A stretch of DNA of 64,000 bases from Pseudomonas sp. GGS8 (GCF_024168645.1 NZ_JALJWF010000001.1:6389501-6453500), one strand, 5' to 3'; positions 53,777 through 63,400 are shown, numbered from the stretch's first letter. Program-made: numbers and translations. The notes: generated from the sequence alone by a model not told the origin.

Positions 53777-54652
53777 TTATTCATTCTCCAGCGCAAACGC
53801 CTCGACAATCTGCTCAATCACCGCCCGCACCCGTGCGGTGTGACGCAGGTCCGCATGGGTCACCAGCCATACTTCATACGGCAGCGGGCGCGTGCGTTCC
53901 GGCCAGAGCCTGACCAGCCCATCGCGCTCGCCCATGTACACCGGGATCTCCCCCACCCCAAGACCTGCGGCAATCGAACGACGCACCAGCAGGCTGGAAC
54001 TCAGGCTGGCGACAATCCGCCCGCGGCTCAGTGGTTCCGAGACCAGCGTCATGTTCTTGTTGCCCTGCAAGTACGGCTGATACACCACCAGATCATGCCC
54101 CTCGAAGGCCGAGCCCGGTTTCGGCATGCCGTTGGCCTCGACATAACTTCGCGAGGCGAACAGCCCCACCGACCAGCGCGCGATGCGCCGGGCGATCAGG
54201 TCGGGGTTGTCCGGCCGGGTGTTACGCACGGCGATGTCGGCTTCACGCTTGGCCAGGCTGAGTATCTGCGTGGAGGCGTCCAGCTGCACCCGCACGTCGG
54301 GGTGCACGGCATGCAAACGGGCAATGGCCGGGATCAAAAAATCGACGGCCAGAGAATCGGTGGTGCTGACGCGCACATTGCCAATCAATCGTTCGTCGAG
54401 GCCCTGAATCTGCCGCTCCAGCTCAAGCGCCGAATGCTCCATCTTTTCCACGGACTGCAACGCTGCTTCGCCGACGGCTGTCAGCGCATAGCCCTCGGAG
54501 GTGCGCAGGAACAGAGTCGCGCTCAACGACTTTTCCAGCGCCGCGATGCGCCGGCCGACGGTGGCCTGATCGACCTTCAGCACCCGCGCGGCACCACGTA
54601 ATGTCGATTCGCGACAAACCGCCAAAAACACTCGCGCATCATCCCAATTCAT
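53777..54652 (-). CDS. LysR-family transcriptional regulator
   Basis: A 291-residue regulator from the ATG at 54652. It has the winged helix NWDDARVFLAVCRESTLRGAARVLKVDQATVGRRIAALE and the effector domain starting about residue 90 (GNVRVSTTDSLAVDFLIPAI). The type with MNWDDARVF start is common near MFS exporters. Divergent from the MFS gene (start 54767), over a region with two short palindromes that may be its operators. Confidence 0.93.
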   Translation of the reverse strand: MNWDDARVFLAVCRESTLRGAARVLKVDQATVGRRIAALEKSLSATLFLRTSEGYALTAVGEAALQSVEKMEHSALELERQIQGLDERLIGNVRVSTTDSLAVDFLIPAIARLHAVHPDVRVQLDASTQILSLAKREADIAVRNTRPDNPDLIARRIARWSVGLFASRSYVEANGMPKPGSAFEGHDLVVYQPYLQGNKNMTLVSEPLSRGRIVASLSSSLLVRRSIAAGLGVGEIPVYMGERDGLVRLWPERTRPLPYEVWLVTHADLRHTARVRAVIEQIVEAFALENE

Positions 54653-54667
54653 AGCGTTTCCTGTAGC

Positions 54668-54702
54668 GATGCATATACGCATCATCATAGTGCGAAATCG
54701 CA
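54668..54702. promoter_or_regulatory. Two short inverted repeats between divergent LysR and MFS genes
   Basis: GATGC-ATATAC-GCATC at 54668-54683 and TGCGA-AA-TCGCA at 54691-54702. Both lie in the 114-base shared promoter region. Placement suggests LysR binding sites; sequence alone cannot say. Confidence 0.45.
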
Positions 54703-54766
54703 GCATTATTGCATCAGTGTTCCCCGATATGCTGGAGGCCAAGCGTAAATCTACAGGACCGTTCCC

Positions 54767-55984
54767 ATGCACAGCACATCCCTTGATACTGGGCGCAACG
54801 CAATCTGGCTGCCGATCTTCGCCGGCCTCTGCGCCAGCCTGGTCAGCATTGGTCTGGCGCGTTTTGCCTACACGCCATTGATTCCGTCGTTGATTCAAGC
54901 CCAGTGGTTTTCCGCCAGCGACGTGGTGTACCTCGGCGCCGCCAATCTGGTGGGCTACCTGATCGGCGCACTGATCGGTCATCCGCTGGCCCGTCGCACC
55001 TCCAACAAAACCGCTTTGCGGCTGATGATGCTGGCGGTGACACTGGCATTTTTTGCCTGTGCCTTTCCGTTATCGGTGAGCTGGTTCTTCGGTTGGCGAT
55101 TGCTGTCGGGGATTGCCGGTGGCGCGATCATGGTCCTGGTGGCGGCGACCGTGTTGCCCCATGTGCCGGCCTCGCGCCGAGGCCTGGCGAGCGGTGCTAT
55201 TTTCCTCGGCATCGGCTTGGGCATTGCCGGCTCGGGCACCCTCGTTCCGCCGCTGCTGAGCCTTGGTCTGCAGAACACTTGGCTTGGGCTCGGCGCCTTG
55301 GCCTTGATTCTGACCGCCGCCAGCTGGTTTGGCTGGCCGTCATCCGTTGCCAATGAAACGGCTGCACCGCACGCTCAGCACACCAAATCGCCATTTGATC
55401 CCAACCTTTATCTGCTGTTTGCGCAGTACGCGTTCATGGCTGCCGGGCTGGTGCCGGCCATGGTGTTTCTGGTGGATTACGTGGCACGCGGCCTCGGTGC
55501 CGGGCCCCATGTCGGTGCACTGATCTGGGTGATGTACGGCCTCGGCGCGATAGTCGGGCCGGTGAGTTATGGCTTTCTGGCCGATCAACTGGGGGCGAAG
55601 CTGAGCATCCGCCTGGTGCTGGTGGTGCAGGCGATTGCCGTCGGCCTGCTGGCTATATCGAGTTCGTTCACCGCCCTGGCCCTGCTGGCAGTAATCCTCG
55701 GTTCGTTCCCGCCGGGCATCGTGCCGCTGGCGCTGGCCCGGGTGCATGAGCTCGTACCGCAACACCATCAGCAGCAAGTAGCCTGGAGCCGCGCCACGGT
55801 TTCATTCGCAACCTTTCAGGCCATCGCCGGGTTTGCCTACTCGGCGCTGTTCAACGCCAGCGGCGGTCATCACGGGTTGCTGTTCGTCATCGCCGCGGGG
55901 GCCATCGTCGTCGCGCTCTTGCTGGAACAGGCCTTGCGCTTGCTGGACCGCCGCGACCGGATGGTGCCGGTGAGTTGTTCATGA
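54767..55984 (+). CDS. YbfB/YjiJ-family MFS transporter
   Basis: A 405-residue twelve-helix transporter of the YbfB/YjiJ group. It opens GLCASLVSIGLARFAYTPLIP, the family hallmark, followed by SASDVVYLGAANLVGYLIGAL and MVLVAATVLPHVP. Substrate unknown. Divergent from the LysR gene, its likely regulator. Ends 22 bases before the convergent ABC transporter stop. Confidence 0.9.
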   Translation: MHSTSLDTGRNAIWLPIFAGLCASLVSIGLARFAYTPLIPSLIQAQWFSASDVVYLGAANLVGYLIGALIGHPLARRTSNKTALRLMMLAVTLAFFACAFPLSVSWFFGWRLLSGIAGGAIMVLVAATVLPHVPASRRGLASGAIFLGIGLGIAGSGTLVPPLLSLGLQNTWLGLGALALILTAASWFGWPSSVANETAAPHAQHTKSPFDPNLYLLFAQYAFMAAGLVPAMVFLVDYVARGLGAGPHVGALIWVMYGLGAIVGPVSYGFLADQLGAKLSIRLVLVVQAIAVGLLAISSSFTALALLAVILGSFPPGIVPLALARVHELVPQHHQQQVAWSRATVSFATFQAIAGFAYSALFNASGGHHGLLFVIAAGAIVVALLLEQALRLLDRRDRMVPVSCS

Positions 55985-56006
55985 TTGCGCAACACCACGT
56001 TTGCGG

Positions 56007-57818
56007 CTATCGATAACCACGAGCCTGCACATTGAACAACTGCGCATAGCGCCCACCCGCCGCGACCAGGCTATCGTGATCGCCCCGCTCAAGGATCGAG
56101 CCCTGGTCCAGCACGATGATGTGGTCGGCATTGCGCACGCTGGAGAAGCGGTGAGAAATCAGCAACGTCATGCGCCCTTCGGTGTGCTGGCTGAAATGCT
56201 CGAACACCGCCGCTTCCGCCGCCGGGTCCAGGGCCGAGGTCGGTTCATCCAGAATCAGGATATCGGCGTCACGGCGCATGTAAGCGCGAGACAAGGCGAT
56301 CTTTTGCCATTGCCCCCCGGACAGTTCCTGCCCACCAGCAAACCACCGCCCCAATTGCGTGGCGTAACCGCGATCCAGACGCTCGATGAAAGGCGCAGCC
56401 ATCCCTTCGGCGGCGGCTTGCTGCCAACGGGTTTCATCGTTGAACGCCAGGGTGTCGCCCACACCGATGTTCTCACCGACGGAGAACTGGTAGCGAATGT
56501 AATCCTGGAAGATCACGCCGATGCGTCGTCTCAGCGCCTCTTCTTCCCAGGCTTGTAAATCGCTGCCGTCCAGCAGAATGCGGCCCTGATCAGGGCGATA
56601 CAGCCGCGTCAGCAACTTGATCAGCGTGGTTTTGCCCGAGCCGTTTTCCCCCACCAGCGCGACACTGTGTCCGGGCAACAGGTGCAAATTGATGCCCTGC
56701 AACGCGGCGCGGCTCGCCTCCGGATAACGGAAACCGACATTCTCGAAACGCAAGCCATCGCCGGGCACCGCGCCCACGGTAAGGCTTCCGTTATCGACCA
56801 CCACCGGCTCGGCCAGATACTCATAGAGGCTCGACAGGTAAAGGCCATCCTCATAGAGACCGCTGATCGCGCTCAAGCTGCTGCTCACCGCCGTCTGCCC
56901 CTGCTTGAACAGCACCAGGTACATGGTCATTTGCCCGAGGCTGATGCTGCCATGAACGGTATCGACCACGACCCACGCATAGGCCAGATAAAACGCCGCG
57001 GTGCCCAGCAGTCCCAGCACAAATCCCCAGCCATCGCGACGCAACGTCAGGCGCCGGTCTTCGGCGTAGAGACGAGCAAACGTGTCCCGATAACGCTGCA
57101 ACAACAGCGGCGCGAAGCCGAACAGTTTCACCTCTTTGATGTAGCCCTCATGGGAGAGCAGTGTCTCGATGTAGTTCTGCTGCCGACTCTCCGGTGCCCG
57201 GCGCGTGAACAGCCGAAAGGCATCTCCGGAAAAATGCGCTTCGGCAAAGAACACCGGCAACGCCCCGACCACCAGCAGCACCAGCGCCCAGGGCGAAAAA
57301 TGCACCAGCAACACGCCGAAACTGATCAACACGATCAGGTTCTGGATCAGCCCCAGCGATTTCATCACCAGCGCCAACGGTCGGGTCGATGCCTCGCGCC
57401 GCACCCGAACCAGCTTGTCGTAGAACTCGGAATTCTCGAACTGCACCAACGATAACGTCTGGGCCTTCTCCAGAATCATCGTGTTGACCTTCTGTCCCAA
57501 CTGCACCCGCAACAGCGACTGCTGCACTGACAGGGCGCGTTGCGTCCCGGACAGCAACGCAAGCACGCCCGCTTCAAACAGCACATAGCGCACGACCGGC
57601 CACAACGGCGCGCTGCCCTGTTGCGCGTGCAACTGCATTGCGGTAACTACCGCGTCGACAATCCGCTGCCCCAACCAGGCCGCGAGTGCCGGCAGCACAC
57701 CAGCGATCAGCGTCGCCAGCACCAACCCCAGAAACAGCCCGCGGGACGTTCCCCAGACCAGCAGCAAGGCACGCCTCGCCTGGTCGAGCAAAGAGGCGAA
57801 ACGGGTAAGGACAGGCAT
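56007..57818 (-). CDS. ABC transporter, fused permease and ATPase
   Basis: A 603-residue half-transporter: six-helix type 1 exporter domain (about 20-330) then the ATPase (about 350-600). The ATPase has Walker A GENGSGKTT, signature LSGGQWQK, Walker B ILILDEPTSALDP and the H-loop ISHRFSSVRNADHI. Works as a homodimer to export a lipid, peptide or drug. The exporter domain has fewer charged residues than MsbA. Divergent from the VOC gene. Confidence 0.9.
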   Translation of the reverse strand: MPVLTRFASLLDQARRALLLVWGTSRGLFLGLVLATLIAGVLPALAAWLGQRIVDAVVTAMQLHAQQGSAPLWPVVRYVLFEAGVLALLSGTQRALSVQQSLLRVQLGQKVNTMILEKAQTLSLVQFENSEFYDKLVRVRREASTRPLALVMKSLGLIQNLIVLISFGVLLVHFSPWALVLLVVGALPVFFAEAHFSGDAFRLFTRRAPESRQQNYIETLLSHEGYIKEVKLFGFAPLLLQRYRDTFARLYAEDRRLTLRRDGWGFVLGLLGTAAFYLAYAWVVVDTVHGSISLGQMTMYLVLFKQGQTAVSSSLSAISGLYEDGLYLSSLYEYLAEPVVVDNGSLTVGAVPGDGLRFENVGFRYPEASRAALQGINLHLLPGHSVALVGENGSGKTTLIKLLTRLYRPDQGRILLDGSDLQAWEEEALRRRIGVIFQDYIRYQFSVGENIGVGDTLAFNDETRWQQAAAEGMAAPFIERLDRGYATQLGRWFAGGQELSGGQWQKIALSRAYMRRDADILILDEPTSALDPAAEAAVFEHFSQHTEGRMTLLISHRFSSVRNADHIIVLDQGSILERGDHDSLVAAGGRYAQLFNVQARGYR

Positions 57819-57905
57819 AGGGCGATGAACTCGGTGGCGGATGTAGAGGGGCGCGGCAGGTCATACGGTACCCGATGTGCACCACTCCATCACCGGGAGC
57901 AGAAC

Positions 57906-58319
57906 ATGAAAATCACCCCGTACCTGATCTTCAACGGCGACTGCCAGGATGCCTTCAACTTCTACGCCAAAAACCTGCCAGGCCAGATCGAAGTCATGAT
58001 GACCTTCGGCGAAACCCCGGCTCGCGACCATGTGCCGGCGGACTGCCACAACCTGATCATTCATACGCGCCTGCTGGTCGGGGATCAGTCGATCATGGGG
58101 TCGGATACCACACCTGATCGCCCCAGCGCCGGCATGAGTGGTTGTTCGGTGTCGTTGAATGTCGACAGTGTGGTTGAGGCGCAGCGAGTGTTTGCGGGAT
58201 TGGCGCAAGGCGGGAGTATTCAAATGCCATTGGAGACGACGTTCTGGGCGGCGCGCTTCGGGATGCTGGTCGATCGGTTTGGCGTGTCATGGATGATTAA
58301 TTGCGAAAAGGACCGATGA
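57906..58319 (+). CDS. PhnB-like VOC-family protein
   Basis: A 137-residue protein with the PhnB/3-demethylubiquinone-methyltransferase-like VOC fold: MKITPYLIFNGDCQDAFNFYAK, DHVPADCHNLIIHTRLLVGDQSIMGSD and a final TTFWAARFGMLVDRFGVSWMIN. The exact reaction is not known. Divergent from the ABC gene, which starts 87 bases away. Confidence 0.88.
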   Translation: MKITPYLIFNGDCQDAFNFYAKNLPGQIEVMMTFGETPARDHVPADCHNLIIHTRLLVGDQSIMGSDTTPDRPSAGMSGCSVSLNVDSVVEAQRVFAGLAQGGSIQMPLETTFWAARFGMLVDRFGVSWMINCEKDR

Positions 58320-58919
58320 CGGGCCCATGACTAATACTTAAGTATAATGGCCCCCTGATATCAACTTTAGCTTTTTCTATTCAATAACCAGACAGAACAA
58401 CTACATCGTTCAAAAAATCAGCTCTTGACATAAAATATTACGAATACAATGCAAAAGGAGTCAATTAATATGCCCCCCCCGCTCTCATTCGCCCTAAAAA
58501 GAGGCAACAGTTGAACTGGCGCCTTTCGAGCGCGCACCTACACCGCCATAGAACACCGTGGAATATCCTTATAAATCAACTCCAGATATCAAAAATGCGG
58601 ACTTTCGCACAATTTATACGCAAGACTTCTCAGTGACGCCTCGTTCTGTAGCCTGATCTGCGGATCAGCCACGCTTCTGTGTTGTTCAAAGAAAAGTCAA
58701 CCGAAAGGCTCTAGTCCGATACCATGGCGCCCACCAACTAAGTCCGATATCAGAAAATCAAATTGGCTAAAGCCGACACAGTTGGCTATGTCATTGATCA
58801 GCTGAAACTACTGACGATGGAATGACACCTGTTGACAAGCTCAAAATGTTATAAAAAGTCAGATAACTTCAGTATTTTGTGTATTAAGATTGCAACGCCA
58901 GCACATATGAGTAATTTGC
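58320..58919. other. 600-base A+T-rich intergenic region
   Basis: No gene is supported here. It includes a hairpin CTGATC-TGCG-GATCAG (58653-58668) with no T-run, a repeated AGTCCGATA (58711 and 58740), and an A/T-rich stretch (58848-58900) just before the regulator trio that should hold its promoter. The low G+C matches the following genes. Confidence 0.5.
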
Positions 58920-59651
58920 ATGATGAGTACTGAGAGCAAAATCGAAAATAGCCAGAGGGGTATTCTCGCTATTGGGCGCACTTGGCGCTCGACAGAGAAA
59001 CTTCGGCAGTTATTTGTACCTAATCGCACGTATGTTTATACATTAGACTACACAAACCCGTCAAACTCAGATAGCGAAGTTCAAGCCCACGACGCCGTAC
59101 TAATTGATATTGAAAGCCCCTCCATTCTTAATGACTGTCTGGCACTCATCAAAAAGTTACGTGCAACTCCACTGGAACTGTCCATTATCGTTGCAATCAA
59201 TTTTCGTGCTCCGCAAACCAAAATTGAATGTTACTTGGCCGGCGCCGATCACTGTATCAATGTACCTAACGACCAGGATGAAAAAGCCAGGTTAATTTCA
59301 GAGCTGCTCGAAACACCTGAATGGCAGCCTGCCGTTAAGTTGACCTTGGACCAAACATGCCTGCACTTATACAACGATGAGTTCAAACTGGATCTGGCCT
59401 ATCAGGAAATGAAAGCATTGGATGCACTCATTAATGCAGAAGGTAATATTCTGCACCACGATTGCATGGCCGAATCCATGGGTTTGAATATCAAGCTCTA
59501 TGACTCACGTGTTCTGGAGAAATCCATAAGCCGCCTTCGAAACAAAATCAAAAAACACTTCGGCATTAACATCATTCACAGCGTTCGCGGTTATGGCTAT
59601 CGATTGCTTCGAGGGATCGTTTCAGTAAAGCAAACAAACTTTCATTCTTAA
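58920..59651 (+). CDS. Response-regulator-like winged-helix protein (OmpR type)
   Basis: A 243-residue protein. The N-terminal half (about 12-130) resembles a receiver but lacks the usual acidic pair near the start; the DAVLIDIES region could hold the phosphate site. The C-terminal half (about 140-235) is an OmpR/PhoB winged helix ending VLEKSISRLRNKIKKHF and HSVRGYGYRLL. It probably binds DNA without classical phosphorylation. It starts a three-gene set with an EAL-like protein and a second similar regulator, before a polysaccharide gene. Start codons at 58920 and 58923 are both possible. Confidence 0.75.
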   Translation: MMSTESKIENSQRGILAIGRTWRSTEKLRQLFVPNRTYVYTLDYTNPSNSDSEVQAHDAVLIDIESPSILNDCLALIKKLRATPLELSIIVAINFRAPQTKIECYLAGADHCINVPNDQDEKARLISELLETPEWQPAVKLTLDQTCLHLYNDEFKLDLAYQEMKALDALINAEGNILHHDCMAESMGLNIKLYDSRVLEKSISRLRNKIKKHFGINIIHSVRGYGYRLLRGIVSVKQTNFHS

Positions 59652-59663
59652 AGGGACTAAACA

Positions 59664-60419
59664 ATGGAGTCCAGCAGGCAATATACCGTGCAAGATAACT
59701 TCGCATTGGTTTTCTTCAGGCAATCAATTCTCAAACGAAACGATGAATTGTTCGGCAGTGAGATTTATGCCAAAGCGACCAAACAGCAGACACCTCTGAA
59801 CAAGGGGTATCAACCACTGCATCCCGATCACCCGCTGGCGATTTATCGTGAAGTACTGATGCGGATCCAATTAAATGCCCTTTCACAGATCGAGGCCACG
59901 TCGTCCCCATCCGTACAGATACCCAATAAATTATTCGTGACCATGAACCAATCCGCGTTATTGGATAAAGCGTTCATCCGAGAACTGAACGACGCTCAAA
60001 CGACACTCAAGAAGCATGAACAACAGTTAATCCCCAGCATTAACGGCGGTTCGCTCCTTTCGTTCAATCTCAAAGAAAAAAGAACCATTATCAATCACAT
60101 CCATTTATTGAAGGACAACGGGATCGAGATTGCTTTCGATGGCTATGACTTAAGCGATGACAGCGCTGAAAAACTGATCAGCCCGAAGCTGTTCGATTAC
60201 ATAAAAGTGGACCTGACCCGATCCAATTTCGACATCATGGTCGACAACAGCCAGGACTTTTTCAACAGATCTTACGACTGCCTGAGCGGCATGATCCATG
60301 ACAGCAAGATCAAGTTCATCGCGGACCGGGTCGAGCACAAAGCACTGCACACACTGGCCCGCAGCATGCCTTTCGATTTTTTCCAGGGGAGATATTACTC
60401 TCCGACCGAGGTTATTTAA
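59664..60419 (+). CDS. Degenerate EAL-domain protein
   Basis: A 251-residue protein of the EAL family, 12 bases after the regulator gene. Conserved marks remain: GSEIYAK (E33) for the EAL motif, TMNQSAL, KVDL (K181, D183), DRVEHKAL (E224) and FFQGRYYSP. But the DDFG motif reads DGYD (D159-D162), so one of the two metal aspartates is missing. It probably binds rather than cuts cyclic di-GMP, or is a protein-binding relay. It likely links the two DNA-binding proteins around it. Confidence 0.7.
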   Translation: MESSRQYTVQDNFALVFFRQSILKRNDELFGSEIYAKATKQQTPLNKGYQPLHPDHPLAIYREVLMRIQLNALSQIEATSSPSVQIPNKLFVTMNQSALLDKAFIRELNDAQTTLKKHEQQLIPSINGGSLLSFNLKEKRTIINHIHLLKDNGIEIAFDGYDLSDDSAEKLISPKLFDYIKVDLTRSNFDIMVDNSQDFFNRSYDCLSGMIHDSKIKFIADRVEHKALHTLARSMPFDFFQGRYYSPTEVI

Positions 60420-60457
60420 GCTTTAAAAATTTCACCAAACTAGGAAGGAGCCTTATT

Positions 60458-61126
60458 GTGAATACGTCAAACAACAGCTTTTTAATTTTCACCCGAGATC
60501 AACTGGCACGACAAGCAATAGAATCGCTTCTCGCACAACGCCTGCATTTATCTTTTGAAATCGAATCTGGCAAACTCAGCAGTGAACGCATCCGAAAGAA
60601 TCGATTCACGCACATCCTGCTCGACCAGGCCGATATCTCGCTGAGCGATGTCAGCTTTATCCGCAAGAATCAAAAAGATGCGGAAATCATACTCATAACT
60701 CCCAACTCGGAGCATTCAGAACTCCATCACTTCTCGCACTTCGGGGTTGATGGCTTTCTCAAAAAACCGGTGGCAGACGAAGAGTTCATCTCTGCCGTCA
60801 GCCGGGTTAAAGAGTCGCAGGGCAACCCCGACATCTGGTGGTTTAATGCCGACGACAGAACATTAATCAAGGAGGATATAACCATCCCATTGACCGGCAC
60901 CGAATCGTTAATGCTCACCCAACTGGTCATCAGTGATCGACGGGTCCTCAGCAAAAACGATCTTATTCTACGCATCGATAAAGATCCGGAGAATTACAGC
61001 GGCCTTGAAATGTGCTTGAGCCGGCTGCAGAAAAAATTCAAGACTGCCGCCAACGGAGAACGACTGATTCGCTCGGTCAGAAACCGTGGTTATTGCCTGG
61101 CGCAAAGGATAAGAATCGCTTACTGA
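60458..61126 (+). CDS. Response-regulator-like winged-helix protein (second)
   Basis: A 222-residue protein with a GTG start (60458) behind AGGAAGGAG. The receiver-like half (about 7-115) has HILLDQADISL and FGVDGFLKKPVADEEF, where KKP keeps the conserved lysine of receivers, but the N-terminal acidic pair is absent. The C-terminal half (about 130-220) is a winged helix ending IRSVRNRGYCLA. It looks related to the 58920 protein. Paired around an EAL-like gene, it suggests a heteromeric switch for polysaccharide genes. Confidence 0.75.
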   Translation: MNTSNNSFLIFTRDQLARQAIESLLAQRLHLSFEIESGKLSSERIRKNRFTHILLDQADISLSDVSFIRKNQKDAEIILITPNSEHSELHHFSHFGVDGFLKKPVADEEFISAVSRVKESQGNPDIWWFNADDRTLIKEDITIPLTGTESLMLTQLVISDRRVLSKNDLILRIDKDPENYSGLEMCLSRLQKKFKTAANGERLIRSVRNRGYCLAQRIRIAY

Positions 61127-61616
61127 GCGAAATCGCAAAAAATAACAACAATAAATGCGATTTCCCACCTCACCCGATACCGCTTGACTGCCTAGCCACC
61201 TCGCCTTGCACTTCCTCCGCCTGTCCCTTGCACATCCTGCCCTCCATAATTCCCGCCGAGTTTCCTCCCATGGCGGGCAAGCGCTTAACGGAATGCTGCA
61301 ATTATATAGGCGATTTAGCGATGCCCTCCTAATAAAAGAGCACGACCTTTTATAACAGGAGCACCGAAAGTGGCGCCCGTTATAATTCGTCAGACACCCA
61401 CAAAGATTAAGGTACTAGTATAAAAGCCGGACACTGAGACAACCGTATCAGCTGACTTTAAACAACATTCGGACGGCCAGCGATAGCCCGCGTTATTCCC
61501 TTCCAATAATAAAAACAACTTCTGACCGAACTGCGCTCGCTCAGCCTTTGCGCGCGGCTGCCATTTATTAACCGTCGACTGATACACAACGTGGCGCACG
61601 CCCGAGGGACACCGCG
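61127..61616. other. 490-base intergenic region before the polysaccharide gene
   Basis: No gene is supported. The region is rich in A/T in its second half (61290-61470) and holds no JUMPstart or other known motif I can see. It should hold the promoter of the glycosyltransferase at 61617 and possibly targets of the regulators upstream. Confidence 0.5.
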
Positions 61617-63011
61617 ATGGTACATAATCGTATTAATCGAAACAGCATCTCCAAAGGACTGACCTTCTGGGGGCAATGGATAATTGCCATCACGTCGGTC
61701 ACTGCATTGTTATTTGCTCTGGCGCTGTACCAGACAGGAGAAATCGAAGCTCGTTATCGTGTGCTTGCAGTGCTGACTTTCCTGGGCTCGGTGCCTTCTT
61801 ACTCCCTGCTGCTGGTTTATCACAAGCAACATGGTTATCTCTCCGGCCTGGGTCGACTGCTGCTGGGGTGGCTGTTGACACTGACCGGCCTGACCAGCAT
61901 CGGCTTTCTCAGCAAGACCAGCGAATTGTTCTCCCGGGAAATCATTCTGGTCTGGGCCATCGCCGGTTATTGCGTACAGGCCTTGCTGTACCTGCCTTTG
62001 CACAGCTTTTCCAGGCACTACCATCGGCAACTGCACAGTCAATACAACACCCTGATCATCGGCACCGACCAACTGGCGGTGAATCTGGCGGATAAACTGG
62101 CCAAAACCGAGTTTCCACCGCTGGTCGGCCTGATCAGCTCAAAACCCAACGAGCTGTCGACCAACCTCAATACCCACCGGATCGTGGGCCAGTTGCAAGA
62201 ACTGCGCGAGCTGATCCGGGTGCACGATGTCCGGCGGTTGTACATCGCGCTGCCCTTGAGCGAAGCCAAACAGGTCGAAGCGCTGTACATCGACCTTCTC
62301 GATTCGAATGTGGATGTAGTCTGGGTTCCCGACCTGGGCAGCATGACGTTGCTCAATCACTCCGTCAGCGAGCTGGATGGCCTGCCCGCCATCCACCTCA
62401 ATGAAAGCCCGCTGACCAGTTACCCGACTGCGGCACTGAGCAAGACCCTGCTGGACAGAAGCCTCGCCGCCCTCGCGCTGATCGGCTTCAGCCCACTGCT
62501 GCTGGTGATCGCCGTCGCAGTGAAGATTTCCTCCCCGGGGCCGATCATTTTCAAACAGGAACGGCACGGCTGGAACGGCAAGATCATCAAGGTCTGGAAG
62601 TTCCGCTCCATGCGCCTGCACGACGACCATCAAGTCCGCCAGGCCGGCCGTGAAGACCCACGCATTACCCCGGTTGGCCGCTTCATTCGACGCACGTCCA
62701 TCGATGAACTGCCGCAGTTCTTCAACGTGCTGCAAGGCCATATGGCGCTGGTCGGGCCGCGGCCACATGCAATTGCCCATAACGACTACTACACCGGCAA
62801 GATCCAGGCCTACATGGCCCGCCATCGAATCAAACCGGGCATCACCGGGCTGGCGCAGATCAGTGGCTGCCGTGGCGAAACCGAGACCCTCGACAAGATG
62901 CAAAAGCGTGTGGAGATCGACCTCAACTACATCAACAACTGGTCGTTGTGGCTTGATATCAAGATTCTGATCAAGACTCCTTTCACGCTGTTTTCCAAGG
63001 ACATCTATTAA
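61617..63011 (+). CDS. Undecaprenyl-phosphate sugar phosphotransferase (WcaJ/PslA type)
   Basis: A 464-residue polyprenyl phosphotransferase that starts a polysaccharide repeat unit by moving sugar-1-phosphate onto undecaprenyl phosphate. N-terminal helices (about 15-130), a CoA-binding-like domain (about 140-260) and the C-terminal catalytic domain (about 275-464) follow the usual order. Marks are SPGPIIFKQERHGWNGK, KFRSMR, RRTSIDELPQFFNVLQG, LVGPRPHA and GITGLAQISGCRGET. GAGGG precedes the ATG. First gene of an exopolysaccharide operon; its partners lie beyond the window or on the other strand. Confidence 0.9.
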   Translation: MVHNRINRNSISKGLTFWGQWIIAITSVTALLFALALYQTGEIEARYRVLAVLTFLGSVPSYSLLLVYHKQHGYLSGLGRLLLGWLLTLTGLTSIGFLSKTSELFSREIILVWAIAGYCVQALLYLPLHSFSRHYHRQLHSQYNTLIIGTDQLAVNLADKLAKTEFPPLVGLISSKPNELSTNLNTHRIVGQLQELRELIRVHDVRRLYIALPLSEAKQVEALYIDLLDSNVDVVWVPDLGSMTLLNHSVSELDGLPAIHLNESPLTSYPTAALSKTLLDRSLAALALIGFSPLLLVIAVAVKISSPGPIIFKQERHGWNGKIIKVWKFRSMRLHDDHQVRQAGREDPRITPVGRFIRRTSIDELPQFFNVLQGHMALVGPRPHAIAHNDYYTGKIQAYMARHRIKPGITGLAQISGCRGETETLDKMQKRVEIDLNYINNWSLWLDIKILIKTPFTLFSKDIY

Positions 63012-63135
63012 CTGCTGCGATTCGCCCCCCCCCGCCTGTTCTTCAGCTTGCGGCTAACAAAGCCGCAGTCCGGGCAGTCAGATCTCTGACTGCCCGAGCC
63101 TCTCTCCCCGCCTCCCCCCCATTCGCCCTCTGTTT

Positions 63136-63272
63136 TGTAGCAGCTGCCGAGCCTGCGAGGCTGCGCAGCAGTCGTGCATCCGGCTGACGCAGTTTGCCTG
63201 ATGCACCACAAGTTCTGGTTGGACGACCGCTGCGCAGCCGAACGCAACCTCGCAGGCTAGGCAGCTGCTACA
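63136..63272. repeat. REPIN (TGTAGCAGCTGCCGAGCCTGCGAGG type)
   Basis: Left arm 63136-63175 (TGTAGCAGCTGCCGAGCC, then TGCGAGGCTGCGCAGC), right arm 63222-63271 in reverse orientation ending AGCAGCTGCCTAGC on the complement. The intact doublet of the second REP family. Confidence 0.85.
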
Positions 63273-63400
63273 GGTTGCATTACGGATTAACTGACTGACA
63301 TGTGCCGGATGGAGTGGCAAAAGAGGTGTTGCTGGAGGGAGATGTAGCGAGGATCAACGGTTACAACATGCCGACAAACTGCCAGGGTGCCTCATGCCTT

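Noticed and set aside
58653..58668. Hairpin CTGATC-TGCG-GATCAG as a terminator
   Set aside because: No T-run follows and it lies over 330 bases from the preceding gene.
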